Assembly: GCA_016719135.1 (NCBI GenBank) | Contig: JADKAV010000006.1 | Location: 1-64,000 of the forward strand | DNA: 64,000 nt | Reading direction: 5' to 3' | Source of the DNA: Micrococcales bacterium | Lineage (GTDB): Bacteria; Actinomycetota; Actinomycetes; S36-B12; UBA10799 | In this document: one piece after another, positions 28,412 through 37,568 of the stretch | How the letters are laid out: each line of letters begins with the position of its first letter | How positions within the stretch are numbered: position 1 is the stretch's first letter | Translations under genes and position numbers: made by a program | Notes under the pieces: model-generated | What the model was told of the DNA's origin: nothing | The model's database searches: none | Seen by the model: the letters and a program-made list of their open reading frames with translations, nothing else

Positions 28412-28655
28412 CGGTGAGCGGTAGATGCTCTGGTGGCAGGGGCGTCTGCGAGCCATTGGCCACGTTGGGCTGTGACTGGCATACCGTCAACGACACAATG
28501 CTGACCTACGGTCAGCTGCTGGTCGACGATCCCGAGCGGATCGGCCCGATCCAGGCGACCGGGAAGGAACAGACACTGTCCAACCGGGTCGGGGGAGTAC
28601 CGCACCCAGCAGCGGGCGACCACGTTCGACTCCCCCTGAAATCCGAAGGGCCCCT

Positions 28656-28916
28656 TTTTCGGCTTCGCCCGGAACCCTTTCGCACTCCCACTGAGTCGTA
28701 CCCGGTGGAGCGCTGGACGCATGGTTGGTGCCCCCTGCGGCCGTATGGAACCAACGATCAAACACAGCCGCGTCCTGCGTGCACTGCTCGGTCCGCTGAT
28801 CACTGCCGGCAACCTCGTCAACGACGCCCACCGCGCGCATCCACTTCCGCAGAGGGTGGTCATGCGCGGGGCACGGCGCTACGCTTGGCCAAGCCGAGGC
28901 CTCGGGAGTGCGCCGA
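28656..28916. other. Intergenic stretch before the CHAT operon
   Basis: About 260 bases with no convincing gene. A possible -10 TACGCT at 28880-28885 is the only promoter-like sequence seen, with no clear -35. Confidence 0.4.
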
Positions 28917-30938
28917 ATGCAAGCCGAACACGCTCTGCTCATGCTCGCCGACTGGCCAGTGGGTGCAGCGCGAGCCGCGGTCGCCGGCCTCCCGGAGCGA
29001 GCCATGGTCGTCATCCGCGACACCGGTCCCGATGGCGACCGGTACTACGCAGTCGACGCCGGCAGCGTGCAATTGGTCCTCGAAGGCACTGACACCGATC
29101 TGCCTCTGAGCATCGCCCTCGGCCTGAGCAATTTCCCGCACAGCCGCACAGTCGAGTTGGGCGACCCGGACGTCGAACCCACTCCCGGCGACGTGGTGCT
29201 GCGCGGCCGGGAGGTCCTCGGAGTCGTGCGCGGCACCGGCAGCGATCGCAGCGCCGAAGCAGCTCCGGAGATGACATTCGCGAAGCCCCCGCAGCCGGAG
29301 GAGGTAGTGGCTGTCGGCGCCGAACCCGTCGAGACCCAGGCACCAACCGCACGCTTCCGCGCCTTCCCCGCCCTCGATTCCCCCGACGAGGTCCGGGAGG
29401 GCGACCGGTTCACCCTCGTCGCCCGATTCACTGCACACGCGCCGAGCACCGATCCCGCCGAGCAGCCAGTGATCGTCGCGAATGCCCCACCGCAACTCAC
29501 ATTCGTCGTGCAGGTGGGCGGTTTCGGCTTCAGCTTCCCGGACGGCATCCGGCGCGAACTGACCGTCGACCGCGACTCCCCGGATGGGCCGGTCGCCGAG
29601 TTCACCGTCGAGGCGGGCGACGTCAACGTCCGCGCCACCCGCACCTTGGAGGTCTCGTTCGAGTACGAAGGAGAGTTGTGCGGGTTGGCGTGGCGCGACG
29701 TCCAGGTGGTCGCCACGCAGGAGACTCAACCCGCGCCCTCCCAGCCATCGGCCTCCGGCGGGACGGGGGTGACGCTGAACGTCGACACCGGCGCTCCGAG
29801 CCTCACCGTCGCCATCCGCAGCGAGCCAGGATCGGCAGAACTGGAATGGCTCTTCCACCCGCGCGAGAACATCGCCCGGCCGTCGCAACGGGTCACGACC
29901 ATGCTGGAGGCGCCCTCAGCGGAAGCCTTCGCCGTGCAGCTGATGGCGCAACTGCCCGCGGCGAAGGATGCGGTGTCGCTGCCGCTGACGGTCCGGGGGT
30001 TGGGCAAACTCGTCAACCGGGTGATCCCCGATGACTTCTGGGCGATGGTGGAGGCAACGTGGCGGGCCACACCCAATGGACAACTGCCGTCGCTGCTGCT
30101 GACCACCAGCGAGCCCTTTGTGCCATGGGAGCTGGCCTGGGTGGACGACGAGGTGGTCGACCCCACACTGCTGCCGGCCGGGGTGACCGAGGGGCCGTTG
30201 GGGAGCCTGTGGCGGGTGGGTCGCTGGGTGCCGCCCGTTCGCCGTCGCCGAGGCCCCGACCGACCAGCCGTGCCCCCAGCCGCGCGCGTGGATGCCGACG
30301 CTCTTGCGGTGGTGATCGGCGATTACGGGTCCGACACGAAGATTCGCAACCTGCCGTACGCGGTGGAGGAAGGCCGGGCGATCGCCATGGCCTATGCCGG
30401 TTTGCCGCTGACGGTCAGCGAAGGGGACGTGGACCGGCTGATGAACGGCGCTCTGGAACGTGACGGGGCGGCGTACAGCCCCACCGTCGTCCACTTCGCC
30501 AGCCACGGCCAGGTCAGCACGGCGCAGCAGCAATACACCGGGATTCTGCTGTCGGGGGGCCGGCGACTGGACCTGTTGACGGTCGAGGGCAGCCTGCTGG
30601 GTGAATCCAGCGCGCCGTTCGTATTCCTCAACGCCTGCCAGGTGGGCACGGCCAGCACCGTGTTGTCCACATACGGCGGGCTGGCCGGAGCGTTCCTCAG
30701 CAACGGTTGTCGTGGGTTCCTGGCACCGTTGTGGAATGTCGATGACGAAGTCGCCAAGTCGATCGCACTGGGCTTCTATCAGCGGACACTGGGCGAGGGC
30801 CTGCCCGTTGGAGAAGCGGTGCGGCAGATCCGTGCTGGCTTCGGACGTGGCGAGGCGGGCACGGCCACCCCCTTGGCCTACGTCTTCTATGGCCACCCGG
30901 ACCTCCAACTGAACCGACAACCAGAAGGTGGTTCCTAA
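28917..30938 (+). CDS. CHAT-domain caspase-like protease (operon gene 1)
   Basis: 673 residues from ATG 28917, 8 bp after GGGAG. The first 290 residues are beta-rich (QAEHALLMLADWPVGAARAA, then Ig-like TLEVSFEYEGELCGLAWRDV). Residues 300-440 hold the usual pre-CHAT region ending LLLTTSEPFVPWELAWVDDE. The CHAT domain has the catalytic His at about 530 (VVHFASHGQ) and Cys at about 574 (VFLNACQVGTAS), followed by GCRGFLAPLWNVDDEVA and YVFYGHPDLQL. CHAT proteases are related to caspases and separase and act in conflict systems such as Craspase and gasdermin-type loci. Its TAA stop overlaps the next ATG by one base. Confidence 0.85.
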   Translation: MQAEHALLMLADWPVGAARAAVAGLPERAMVVIRDTGPDGDRYYAVDAGSVQLVLEGTDTDLPLSIALGLSNFPHSRTVELGDPDVEPTPGDVVLRGREVLGVVRGTGSDRSAEAAPEMTFAKPPQPEEVVAVGAEPVETQAPTARFRAFPALDSPDEVREGDRFTLVARFTAHAPSTDPAEQPVIVANAPPQLTFVVQVGGFGFSFPDGIRRELTVDRDSPDGPVAEFTVEAGDVNVRATRTLEVSFEYEGELCGLAWRDVQVVATQETQPAPSQPSASGGTGVTLNVDTGAPSLTVAIRSEPGSAELEWLFHPRENIARPSQRVTTMLEAPSAEAFAVQLMAQLPAAKDAVSLPLTVRGLGKLVNRVIPDDFWAMVEATWRATPNGQLPSLLLTTSEPFVPWELAWVDDEVVDPTLLPAGVTEGPLGSLWRVGRWVPPVRRRRGPDRPAVPPAARVDADALAVVIGDYGSDTKIRNLPYAVEEGRAIAMAYAGLPLTVSEGDVDRLMNGALERDGAAYSPTVVHFASHGQVSTAQQQYTGILLSGGRRLDLLTVEGSLLGESSAPFVFLNACQVGTASTVLSTYGGLAGAFLSNGCRGFLAPLWNVDDEVAKSIALGFYQRTLGEGLPVGEAVRQIRAGFGRGEAGTATPLAYVFYGHPDLQLNRQPEGGS

Positions 30939-32410
30939 TGGCAGATCTCGACGGCAGCAGCATCCCAGTCGACCTTGGAGCCGGCGTGACGCTGGTGGCC
31001 CCCGGCCTGTTGGGCACGGCCGAACGCGCACCGGAGTTGCTCGGTGGGCGGGCAGATGAAGAGCCTCCCGCAACGCCGGCACTCACCGACGCCTTGGCCG
31101 CAGCGGGACTGGAACAAGTGCACGGCGTCCAGATCGCCGCCACGGAGGTCCCCACGATCGGCCTGGATGTGCGCGGGCCGCACGACGAGGGCCTGATGCT
31201 GTTGCAGGTACCGGACCTCGGCCCCGAGTCCCCACAGGTCCTGCTGCAGGTGGACGAAGCCGGCATCGCCACGTGGCATTTCCCGGAACCGCCCACCGCA
31301 ATGGCCCCCGGCACGCTGGAGTTCAGTGTCCCCCGGGAGGTCGCCTCGGCCCCGATCGAGGGCGACGCCGACAACCGTGGTCTGGTGGCGCTGATCGGGC
31401 GCAAACTGCTGTCGGTGTTGGTCTTCCCGGCCCTGGAGAAGGGTGTGGGTCTGCTGGCTCGGGTCCTCGCAGCCAAGTACGAGAAGACCTCGCGCCCGTA
31501 TCGTCTGCGCACATTCGCTCCCGGCGAGACTCGTACCGCAGGGGCAGGCAACCTCGCCGACCACGGTTGGGACGGCATCGACGGACGGGCACTGTTGTTC
31601 GTCCACGGCACTTTCGCCACGAGCCACGGGACGTTCTCCGGGCTGTCCGACGACGTGATCGGCGGCCTGTGGCATGCGTACGGCGGCAATGTCCTCGCGT
31701 TCGACCACCCCAGCTTGTCCGTGACCCCGCAACAGAACGCCGCCGAGTTGTTGACCATGATCCCGCCGGACCGCAGACTCGACCTCGACATCGTTTCGCA
31801 TAGCCGCGGTGGGCTGGTCGCGCGCGCGATCGCCGATGTCGCGGCCTCGGCGGACTCCCCGCTGCAGGTGCGCAGCACGGTCTTCGTCGCCGCGCCGAAC
31901 GGTGGCACACCGCTGGCCGACGACAAACACATCAAGGCCTTCATCGACCGGATGACCACCATGCTCAACCTGATCCCCGACGGACCGTTGTCGCTACCGG
32001 CGGACATCCTCAGCGGGGTGCTGGACGTCGTCAAAATCCTGGCGGCCGGTGCGGTGGAGGGACTGCCGGGCCTGCGAGCGATGGATCCGACCGACCCCGG
32101 GCTGGCCACCCTGGGCAACGCGGCCAGTCCGGACATGGCCCGCTACGCCATCGATGTCGAGTTCGAACCGACCGGCAGTCTGCTGTCGCTGGTCAGGGTC
32201 AAGGATGCGGCCGTGGACCTCGTCTTCGGGCAGGAAGCCAACGACATGGTCGTCCCCACCGAGGGTGCGGCCGGTCTGCCAAACTTCCCGGTGCCCGCGC
32301 AACGGCGATTGGCGTTCGGGCGCAGTTCCAGCGTGTGGCACTGCTCGTTCTTCTCCCAGCCCCAGACCGCTGACCACATACGTCAGTGGTGCCGCCCCGA
32401 CCAGGGATGA
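30938..32410 (+). CDS. Alpha/beta hydrolase associated with CHAT genes (operon gene 2)
   Basis: 490 residues. The first 200 have no clear domain. The hydrolase starts with the oxyanion-type HGTF at about 223 (ALLFVHGTFATSHGTFSGL), then VLAFDHPSLSVTPQQNAAEL, and the nucleophile Ser at about 289 in DIVSHSRGGLVARAIADV. VFVAAPNGGTPLADDKHIKA and the late acidic and His residues (EANDMVVPTEG, WHCSFF) complete a lipase-like fold. Similar hydrolases next to CHAT genes are annotated as DUF7379, as I recall. Substrate could be lipid or another ester. The stop overlaps the next ATG (ATGA). Confidence 0.75.
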   Translation: MADLDGSSIPVDLGAGVTLVAPGLLGTAERAPELLGGRADEEPPATPALTDALAAAGLEQVHGVQIAATEVPTIGLDVRGPHDEGLMLLQVPDLGPESPQVLLQVDEAGIATWHFPEPPTAMAPGTLEFSVPREVASAPIEGDADNRGLVALIGRKLLSVLVFPALEKGVGLLARVLAAKYEKTSRPYRLRTFAPGETRTAGAGNLADHGWDGIDGRALLFVHGTFATSHGTFSGLSDDVIGGLWHAYGGNVLAFDHPSLSVTPQQNAAELLTMIPPDRRLDLDIVSHSRGGLVARAIADVAASADSPLQVRSTVFVAAPNGGTPLADDKHIKAFIDRMTTMLNLIPDGPLSLPADILSGVLDVVKILAAGAVEGLPGLRAMDPTDPGLATLGNAASPDMARYAIDVEFEPTGSLLSLVRVKDAAVDLVFGQEANDMVVPTEGAAGLPNFPVPAQRRLAFGRSSSVWHCSFFSQPQTADHIRQWCRPDQG

Positions 32411-33132
32411 CCATGGACTTGATGCCGCTGTACAGGGCCACCAGCGAGGGAATTCTGTCGCAGAGCCTCGACGCCCAGCCCGAACTCGTCGCCGAAGAGG
32501 TGGCTGTACAAGCTCACGAGGATTTTCTGCAGGCGAGCCAGGCGGGTCGGCCGGACATCGCGTACCTGGCCGCGACCACGGGCGCTTTCATCCGCTTGCG
32601 GCTCGGACAACGCGAGCAGGCCCTCTCCGAGAGGTTCAATGCCGCCCAAGCGCTGTTCCTGCTCGCAGAGGATGTCCCCACCTACGAGTCCGTCCGCGCA
32701 GAGGCTCAGGACATCGGGGCACATGCCGTCGAGATCGGCGCGTTCGGCCTGGTCTTCCGGTGCTGGGTGCAGATCGCAGACTGTTCCTGGTTCGCCTTCG
32801 ATGCCGACTCGGACGATCCCCCGCAGCGTCTGACCCAGGCCATGCGCGATTGTGCCGATGCGCTGGACTGGGCCGCACGACTGCCGGACGTCGGTGAACA
32901 GGCCGCGTGGCTGGAGCGGTTGGCCTCGCTGGTCAGCGTCGTGGCAGGTGAAGCCATGAGCCAGGTCTGGTCGCAGAGGGGGCTGGAAGCCGACGCCATA
33001 TTACGCAGAATGGCAGCGGGCACCGAGGTCCTGCCGGTTGACATGGCTTTTGAGTCGACCGGTGGGGTGCCGAAGACTGCGCAGGTCGCATCGCTGCTGT
33101 CGGATCTGGAGTCCCGCTACGGTGACCTCTGA
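32407..33132 (+). CDS. Helical TPR-like protein of the CHAT operon (gene 3)
   Basis: 241 residues from ATG 32407. Almost entirely helical, with segments such as AVQAHEDFLQASQAGRPDIA, QREQALSERFNAAQALFLLA and QAMRDCADALDWAARLP. The alternating hydrophobic pattern suggests TPR-like or other alpha-solenoid repeats, a common scaffold or sensor next to CHAT. No enzyme motif. It overlaps the preceding gene by 4 bp and the following gene by 11 bp, so it belongs to the operon. No known family recognised. Confidence 0.6.
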   Translation: MTMDLMPLYRATSEGILSQSLDAQPELVAEEVAVQAHEDFLQASQAGRPDIAYLAATTGAFIRLRLGQREQALSERFNAAQALFLLAEDVPTYESVRAEAQDIGAHAVEIGAFGLVFRCWVQIADCSWFAFDADSDDPPQRLTQAMRDCADALDWAARLPDVGEQAAWLERLASLVSVVAGEAMSQVWSQRGLEADAILRRMAAGTEVLPVDMAFESTGGVPKTAQVASLLSDLESRYGDL

Positions 33133-34838
33133 TCGGGCGCGAACCCGTGCAGCACTTCGGCTGCGCTCGGCCATGAATGCGGCCGTACGCGCCGGTGACA
33201 TGCAGGCGTGGCTGACCGCTGCCACCTCCCTGCAGGAGATGCTCCAACGGCAGGAACCCGACGGCGCGGCCCGGGCTGGCTTGCGCGCGGACATGATCGC
33301 GGCGTGTGAGCAGTTGCGTCGCGGATGGCGTAGTCGGCCAGGCCGCCTGTGGGTGTCCCAAGACGCGGACCAGGTGACCGGCCCGCTGCTGCGAGATGTT
33401 TTGGACGATCCGCAACCCGACCTCGCGGAGGTCTTCGCCCTGACCGAATCGGCCCGTGCGCGGGTCCTGCTCGATGCGTTGTCAGGCTGCTTCCACGGCG
33501 ACAGCGGCGACCCGGCGGAGAAGGGCGAGGCTGACCGGGTGCTGGCCTTCCCACCCGACCCCGACCCGGACCCTCTGCGCCGCGAGATGCGCCTGATCAG
33601 TGCCGTGCGCGCGGTCGACGACAACAGCGCCCCGGCCCGCCAAGCAGCCCTGGCCGCGGTGGAGTCGATGTACGCCGGTGACACGGGTTTCTCCGGTGGT
33701 GCCGAACCTGCCGCCCTGGCCGCCGTCCAGGCTCTGCTGCTTCCCGACGAGGTGCTGATCGAGTACGTCGTCCCGTACCATCCGCTGCACCCCGCGCTTG
33801 GCCTCGCAGCACTGGTGATCACCGGCGAATCGGTCCAGCTGGTACCCGACCTGCCACTGCCCGAACGCTTCACCAGCGGCTTCATCGGCAGCTACGCCAT
33901 CGACGGCCGAGCCCCGGTTGATGCCAGCCCCATGGGCGACATGGTGGTGGGCGCGCGCCGGGCTGTGCAGGGTCAAGATTTCGAGGCCGCACGTGAGGCG
34001 GGGCGAATGCTCTACGACGTCCTGATTCAGCCGATCCTCGACGCGGGTCTCGCGGCCAGCAAACCGCGCTGGATCATCGTGCCGCACCGCCAACTCCATC
34101 CGGTGCCGTGGATGGCTCTGATCGACGCGAGCGGCAACCCATGGCTGACGACCACGACGCTGACCGTGTGCCCCAGCGCCTCCACGTGGGAACGGTTGGC
34201 CGCCCAGCGCCGCGAAGGTCACTGCGCGCTGGCGCTCGGCGATCCGCTGCTGGGCTACGCCGGGATGCCTGCACTGCCACAGTCCGCCACCGAAGTCGAA
34301 CACCTCGGGCAGGTTTGGCAGCGGGCGGGTCTGCCGGCCGATGTGCGGGTCGGTGCTCGCGCCTGCGTCGACGCCTTGCGGGAAGCGGGTGCCGATGCGT
34401 CGGTCATCCACCTGGCCACGCACGGCACGTTCCCGGAGACCGCGACCGGCGAGGACCATCAGTTGCTGCTGAGCATGTCCGCCGGATCGAACGGCCGACT
34501 GCCAGCGTCAACGCTGCGGGGTTTAGACCTCCACCGCGCATGGTGCACCACCTTGAGTGTCTGCAACGGCGGGCTGTACCGGATCGGTCCCGGTGACGAA
34601 CCGCTCGGGCTGATCCCGGCCGCGTTCGAAGCCGGGACCTCGAGTGCCATCGCAGCGCAGTGGCCCGTCGATGATGATGCCGGCAGACAGCCTCATGGGG
34701 GCAGTCGTTGAGCACCTGCCTGGCGGCGATCCGGCGCAGGCGCTGCGGCAAGGCGCGCTGGCGATGATCGAGGCTGGCGCACCGACGCGCGAGTGGGCGG
34801 CCTTCACAGTGATCGGATCGGGTCGGGGTCCCTCGTAA
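33122..34838 (+). pseudogene. Second CHAT-domain protease (operon gene 4), one frameshift near its end
   Basis: From GTG 33122. A helical N-terminal half (AVRAGDMQAWLTAATSLQEM, VFALTESARARVLLDALSG) leads to the typical pre-CHAT strand WIIVPHRQLHPVPWMALIDA. The His is at about 434 (VIHLATHGTFPE) and the Cys at about 481 (TTLSVCNGGLYRIG), followed by GLIPAAFEAGTSSAIAAQWP. Near 34685 the frame must shift to continue ADSLMGAVVEHLPGGDPAQA to a stop at 34838. Repaired length is about 572 residues. As written the protein is cut after WPVDDDAG and has a short wrong tail. Both catalytic residues are before the break. Confidence 0.75.
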
Positions 34839-34850
34839 TCGGTCGCACGC

Positions 34851-34896
34851 CTTTCGGTGACGAAACGACCAGCCGCTGGTCGCATATTCACCGAAC
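34851..34896. repeat. Dispersed two-stem repeat, copy 4
   Basis: CTTTCGGTGA ... TTCACCGAA with inner stem CGACCAG-CCG-CTGGTCG. It lies 12 bp after the repaired CHAT2 stop and just before the intact vapB, the same order as at copy 3. Confidence 0.75.
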
Positions 34897-34920
34897 CTAT
34901 CTGTGCCCATGTGCTACAAA

Positions 34921-35169
34921 ATGCGACGTTTGATCAGACCATCGGAGCGCAATGACAACGCGGTGATCATTCGTGGCGTGGAAGCGGGAGAGGAATACAC
35001 CGTGACTCGACGTGGGGTACCGGTCGCTCGACTGGTGCCGATCACGCAAGGTTCAGATCTGCGCTGCGATCGTCCGGCCAAGCGTCGGCCAGAGTACGCC
35101 GCGTGGCCGCTGGTCCAGGCCGAGCAGACATCCGCCCGAGTCCTTGACGACCTGCGCGGGCACCGGTGA
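34921..35169 (+). CDS. vapB: VapB/Phd-type antitoxin
   Basis: 82 residues from ATG 34921. It reads NDNAVIIRGVEAGEEYTVTR then RGVPVARLVPI, the Phd/YefM DNA-binding fold common in VapB antitoxins, followed by a toxin-binding tail. The N-terminus (MRRLIRPSER) departs from the usual IRELRNDNA pattern, whereas the decayed copy at 22932 keeps it. The stop overlaps the toxin GTG (GTGA at 35166). Confidence 0.8.
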   Translation: MRRLIRPSERNDNAVIIRGVEAGEEYTVTRRGVPVARLVPITQGSDLRCDRPAKRRPEYAAWPLVQAEQTSARVLDDLRGHR

Positions 35170-35555
35170 GCGTTTGGTACCTCGACACGTCTGTCGCTCT
35201 GAAACTGCTCATCGAGGAGGCGGAATCCCCAGCGCTGGCCGAGGCTGTCGACAGTGAGCAGCCGGACTTGGTGGCTTCCTGGCTTCTGGAAGCCGAATTG
35301 AGGCGCGCGGCGCAAGGTCTGGGCATGCTGGGGATGGCTGCGATCTCTGACTTCTTGACCGGCGTCAGTCTCTACGAGATGCCGGGCTCCTCGTTGCGTG
35401 AAGCGGGCATCCTTCCCGGTGAGACGCTGCGCTCGTTGGACGCGCTGCACCTGGCCGCGGCCGTGCGCGTCGGCGTGGACCTCGTGCTCACCCACGACGA
35501 ACGGATGGCAGAGTCGGCGCAACAGTTGAGATTGCGCGTTCTCAGCCCCGGTTAG
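35166..35555 (+). CDS. vapC: VapC PIN-domain ribonuclease toxin
   Basis: 129 residues from GTG. PIN-domain acidic residues appear in order: YLDTSVALKLL (first Asp), LLEAELRRAAQ (Glu), SLDALHLAAAV (Asp) and LTHDERMAESA (last Asp). VapC toxins cleave tRNA or rRNA. The expected length is about 130, so it is complete. It is the intact relative of the pseudogene at 22932-23540. Confidence 0.85.
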   Translation: MSVWYLDTSVALKLLIEEAESPALAEAVDSEQPDLVASWLLEAELRRAAQGLGMLGMAAISDFLTGVSLYEMPGSSLREAGILPGETLRSLDALHLAAAVRVGVDLVLTHDERMAESAQQLRLRVLSPG

Positions 35556-35635
35556 CCGACCGGGATTCGGAGCGAGTCCTTGTCGCGCGGGAAAACGCTG
35601 TTGTTCCGAACGTGCTGCAACCGCATAGTGGACAG

Positions 35636-36535
35636 ATGAACACTGCGCGGCGCCAGGTGATTGCCGCGATCGGGGCGGCGTTGACGCTTGCGGTCGCGCT
35701 GCCCACCGAGGCGCAGGCGTCCGCCCCAGGCAATCCCGCGGCTGTGGTCCGGTCACAGCCCATGATCATCGGCGGTGACAATGCCCCGGAAGGATCTTGG
35801 CCCAGCATCGTGGCCATCGGCGAACGCTACGGGCGCGCGGACCGGACCGTGTTCTGCGGCGGGGCGCTGATCCATCCCGAGTGGGTCGTCACCGCAGCCC
35901 ACTGCCTGCGCGGGGAGTCGACCAGATCCATCAAAGTCTTCTTGGGACGACGGGTACTCGACCGCAAAACCGGCGAGCAGATCCTGGCCCGCCGGATCGT
36001 GCGTCACCGCTGGAACCCGCGCACTGACCGCAACGACATCGCGCTGATCAGACTGCGGCAGGCTTCACTGCAGCCCACGATGCCTCTGCTCACCGCGACT
36101 CACGCTTTGGAGACCACGGCCGCAGTGGCAGGTTGGGGTGCCACCCGTCCGAATGGTCGCGGCGCACCTGATCAACTGAAACAGGCGCAGGTCCAGATTC
36201 AAGCGAACCGGATTTGCGAACGGGTCTGGAGGGGGTTGAATCCGTCCAAGCAACTGTGCGCCGGAGTCTGGCCGGCTGGCGGAGTGGACACCTGCGAAGG
36301 CGATTCGGGGGGCCCTCTGGTCGTGCTGTCCCCGGCCGGCCGGACATATCTTGCGGGGATCACCAGCTTCGGGGCAGATCGCTGCGGGGCCCGGCGTGAA
36401 CCTGCGGTCTACACCAGGATCTCCGGATATGCACGATGGATCCTTCGCAAAGTGCCTGAGCTTCGCAGCACAAGCATGCGCAGTGCCCTGCCCGGGCCTT
36501 CGCTGGGACTTGGGGCGCGCGTCCTGGCCGGGTGA
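35636..36535 (+). CDS. Secreted trypsin-like (S1) serine protease
   Basis: 299 residues. Signal peptide QVIAAIGAALTLAVALPTEA. The mature start is close to MIIGGDNAPEGSWPSIVAIG. The catalytic triad is visible: His about 89 (VTAAHCL), Asp about 134 (NDIALIRL), Ser about 224 (CEGDSGGPLVVL). Cys pairs flank the His and the Ser. An extra 30 residues follow the usual C-terminal helix (YARWILRKVPEL). Secreted protein turnover or defence against other cells is possible. It stands alone downstream of vapBC. Confidence 0.85.
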   Translation: MNTARRQVIAAIGAALTLAVALPTEAQASAPGNPAAVVRSQPMIIGGDNAPEGSWPSIVAIGERYGRADRTVFCGGALIHPEWVVTAAHCLRGESTRSIKVFLGRRVLDRKTGEQILARRIVRHRWNPRTDRNDIALIRLRQASLQPTMPLLTATHALETTAAVAGWGATRPNGRGAPDQLKQAQVQIQANRICERVWRGLNPSKQLCAGVWPAGGVDTCEGDSGGPLVVLSPAGRTYLAGITSFGADRCGARREPAVYTRISGYARWILRKVPELRSTSMRSALPGPSLGLGARVLAG

Positions 36536-36650
36536 GGCTTGCGTCGCTGGCCGCCCGAGTCGACTTCGCGGGTTTGGCACTCAGCATTTGCCTTCGCGGC
36601 CGAGCCAGCAGAGGTAGCGTCACCATGGACAGCGTTGAACGGAGTCGAGC

Positions 36651-37568
36651 GTGAGCAGACCGGTGGTAGTTGTCGGTTCGGTGAATCTGGACCGCTCTCT
36701 CTACGTCGAGCACCTGCCAGCCCCCGGCGAGACGGTGCTGGCGCATGACCGGCACGTTTGCGTCGGCGGCAAGGGCGCCAACCAAGGTGTGCAAGCGGCG
36801 ACCAGCGGAGCGCGCGTGATCTTCATCGGGGCAGTTGGTCGCGACGAGCACGCGAAGTTCGCGCGTCGAGCGCTGGCCGAAGCCGGTGTCACGGCGGTGC
36901 TGGAGGAATGTGACGAACCGACCGGGCAGGCCTCGATCACAGTCGACGATGCAGGCGAGAACTGCATTGTGGTGGACTCCGGGGCGAACGCCGCGATCTC
37001 CGAGGCCGCGGCGGTCGACGCGCTGCGTGAGGTGTCACATGAGGGTCCGCTGGTCCTCGTGTGCCAGGGAGAAAGCCCGGCGGCGATCGTGGATGCGGTG
37101 GCCCACTTCAGCGTTCAGGGCGGTCACCGGTTCGTGCTCAACTTGGCGCCGGTCATCGACGTGAACGTGGCTACTTTGCGCACGAGCGATCCGCTGATCG
37201 TCAACGAGTCAGAGGCGCAATCGCTACTCGCCCGGTTTGAGGTGCCCGGAGCGGCGAGTCTGACGCTGGCGTTGCATGCAGCCCTCGGCGTTCCCGTCGT
37301 CGTCACCCGAGGCGCGCAGGGAGCCGACGTGGTCGAGCGCGATGGCGAATTCATGCACGTTCCGGCAGTGACGCTGACCGGCTCAGTAGTCGACTCGACC
37401 GGGGCCGGTGATGCGCTCGTCGGTGGCACGGCTGCTGCGCTGTCGGCCGGACAAGTCCTGGTTGACGCCGTCCAGGCAGGCGTCGGGGCGGCCGCATCCG
37501 TGCTCGGTCGGCGCGGGGCAAGCCCTCATCAGCACGCACCGACTGGCCGTGGGGAGGCAACGCGATGA
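36651..37568 (+). CDS. rbsK: Ribokinase-like PfkB kinase
   Basis: 305 residues. Ribokinase motifs: VVVVGSVNLDRSLYVEHLP, the di-Gly switch VGGKGANQGVQAA, and the ATP/catalytic motif SVVDSTGAGDALVGGTAAAL with the base Asp. It phosphorylates ribose or a related sugar. It overlaps the nucleoside hydrolase gene by 4 bp (ATGA). The hydrolase would release ribose from nucleosides and this kinase would capture it, so a salvage operon is likely. Confidence 0.8.
   Translation: MSRPVVVVGSVNLDRSLYVEHLPAPGETVLAHDRHVCVGGKGANQGVQAATSGARVIFIGAVGRDEHAKFARRALAEAGVTAVLEECDEPTGQASITVDDAGENCIVVDSGANAAISEAAAVDALREVSHEGPLVLVCQGESPAAIVDAVAHFSVQGGHRFVLNLAPVIDVNVATLRTSDPLIVNESEAQSLLARFEVPGAASLTLALHAALGVPVVVTRGAQGADVVERDGEFMHVPAVTLTGSVVDSTGAGDALVGGTAAALSAGQVLVDAVQAGVGAAASVLGRRGASPHQHAPTGRGEATR

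Larger units (their letters stand above)
27985..28655 (+). mobile_element. ISL3-family transposase remnant carrying palindromes, copy A
   Basis: A transposase N-terminal part is read in segments: VVRLTD, VFGRPAVAAWHKLRR, then GSWTTSDARIAAPRGSVTHR and AGWWLTKQVGKYRR. After an interruption of about 240 bp holding two palindromes, it resumes with EPLATLGCDWHTVNDTMLTY and LLVDDPERIGPIQA. This is the ISL3 order (zinc ribbon, helix-turn-helix with CDWHTVN, then the DDE region), but the DDE part is missing. The right end CCTGAAATCCGAAGG matches the end of copy B at 53674. An AT-rich stretch before 27985 (CTTCGAATTTGGGTC) may be the left end. Confidence 0.65.

Noticed and set aside
30697..32136. Long leftward frame (about 479 codons) opposite the hydrolase gene
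   Set aside because: High GC at third positions keeps the opposite strand open. Its translation is low-complexity Ser/Arg-rich with no motif, while the plus strand has a full hydrolase.
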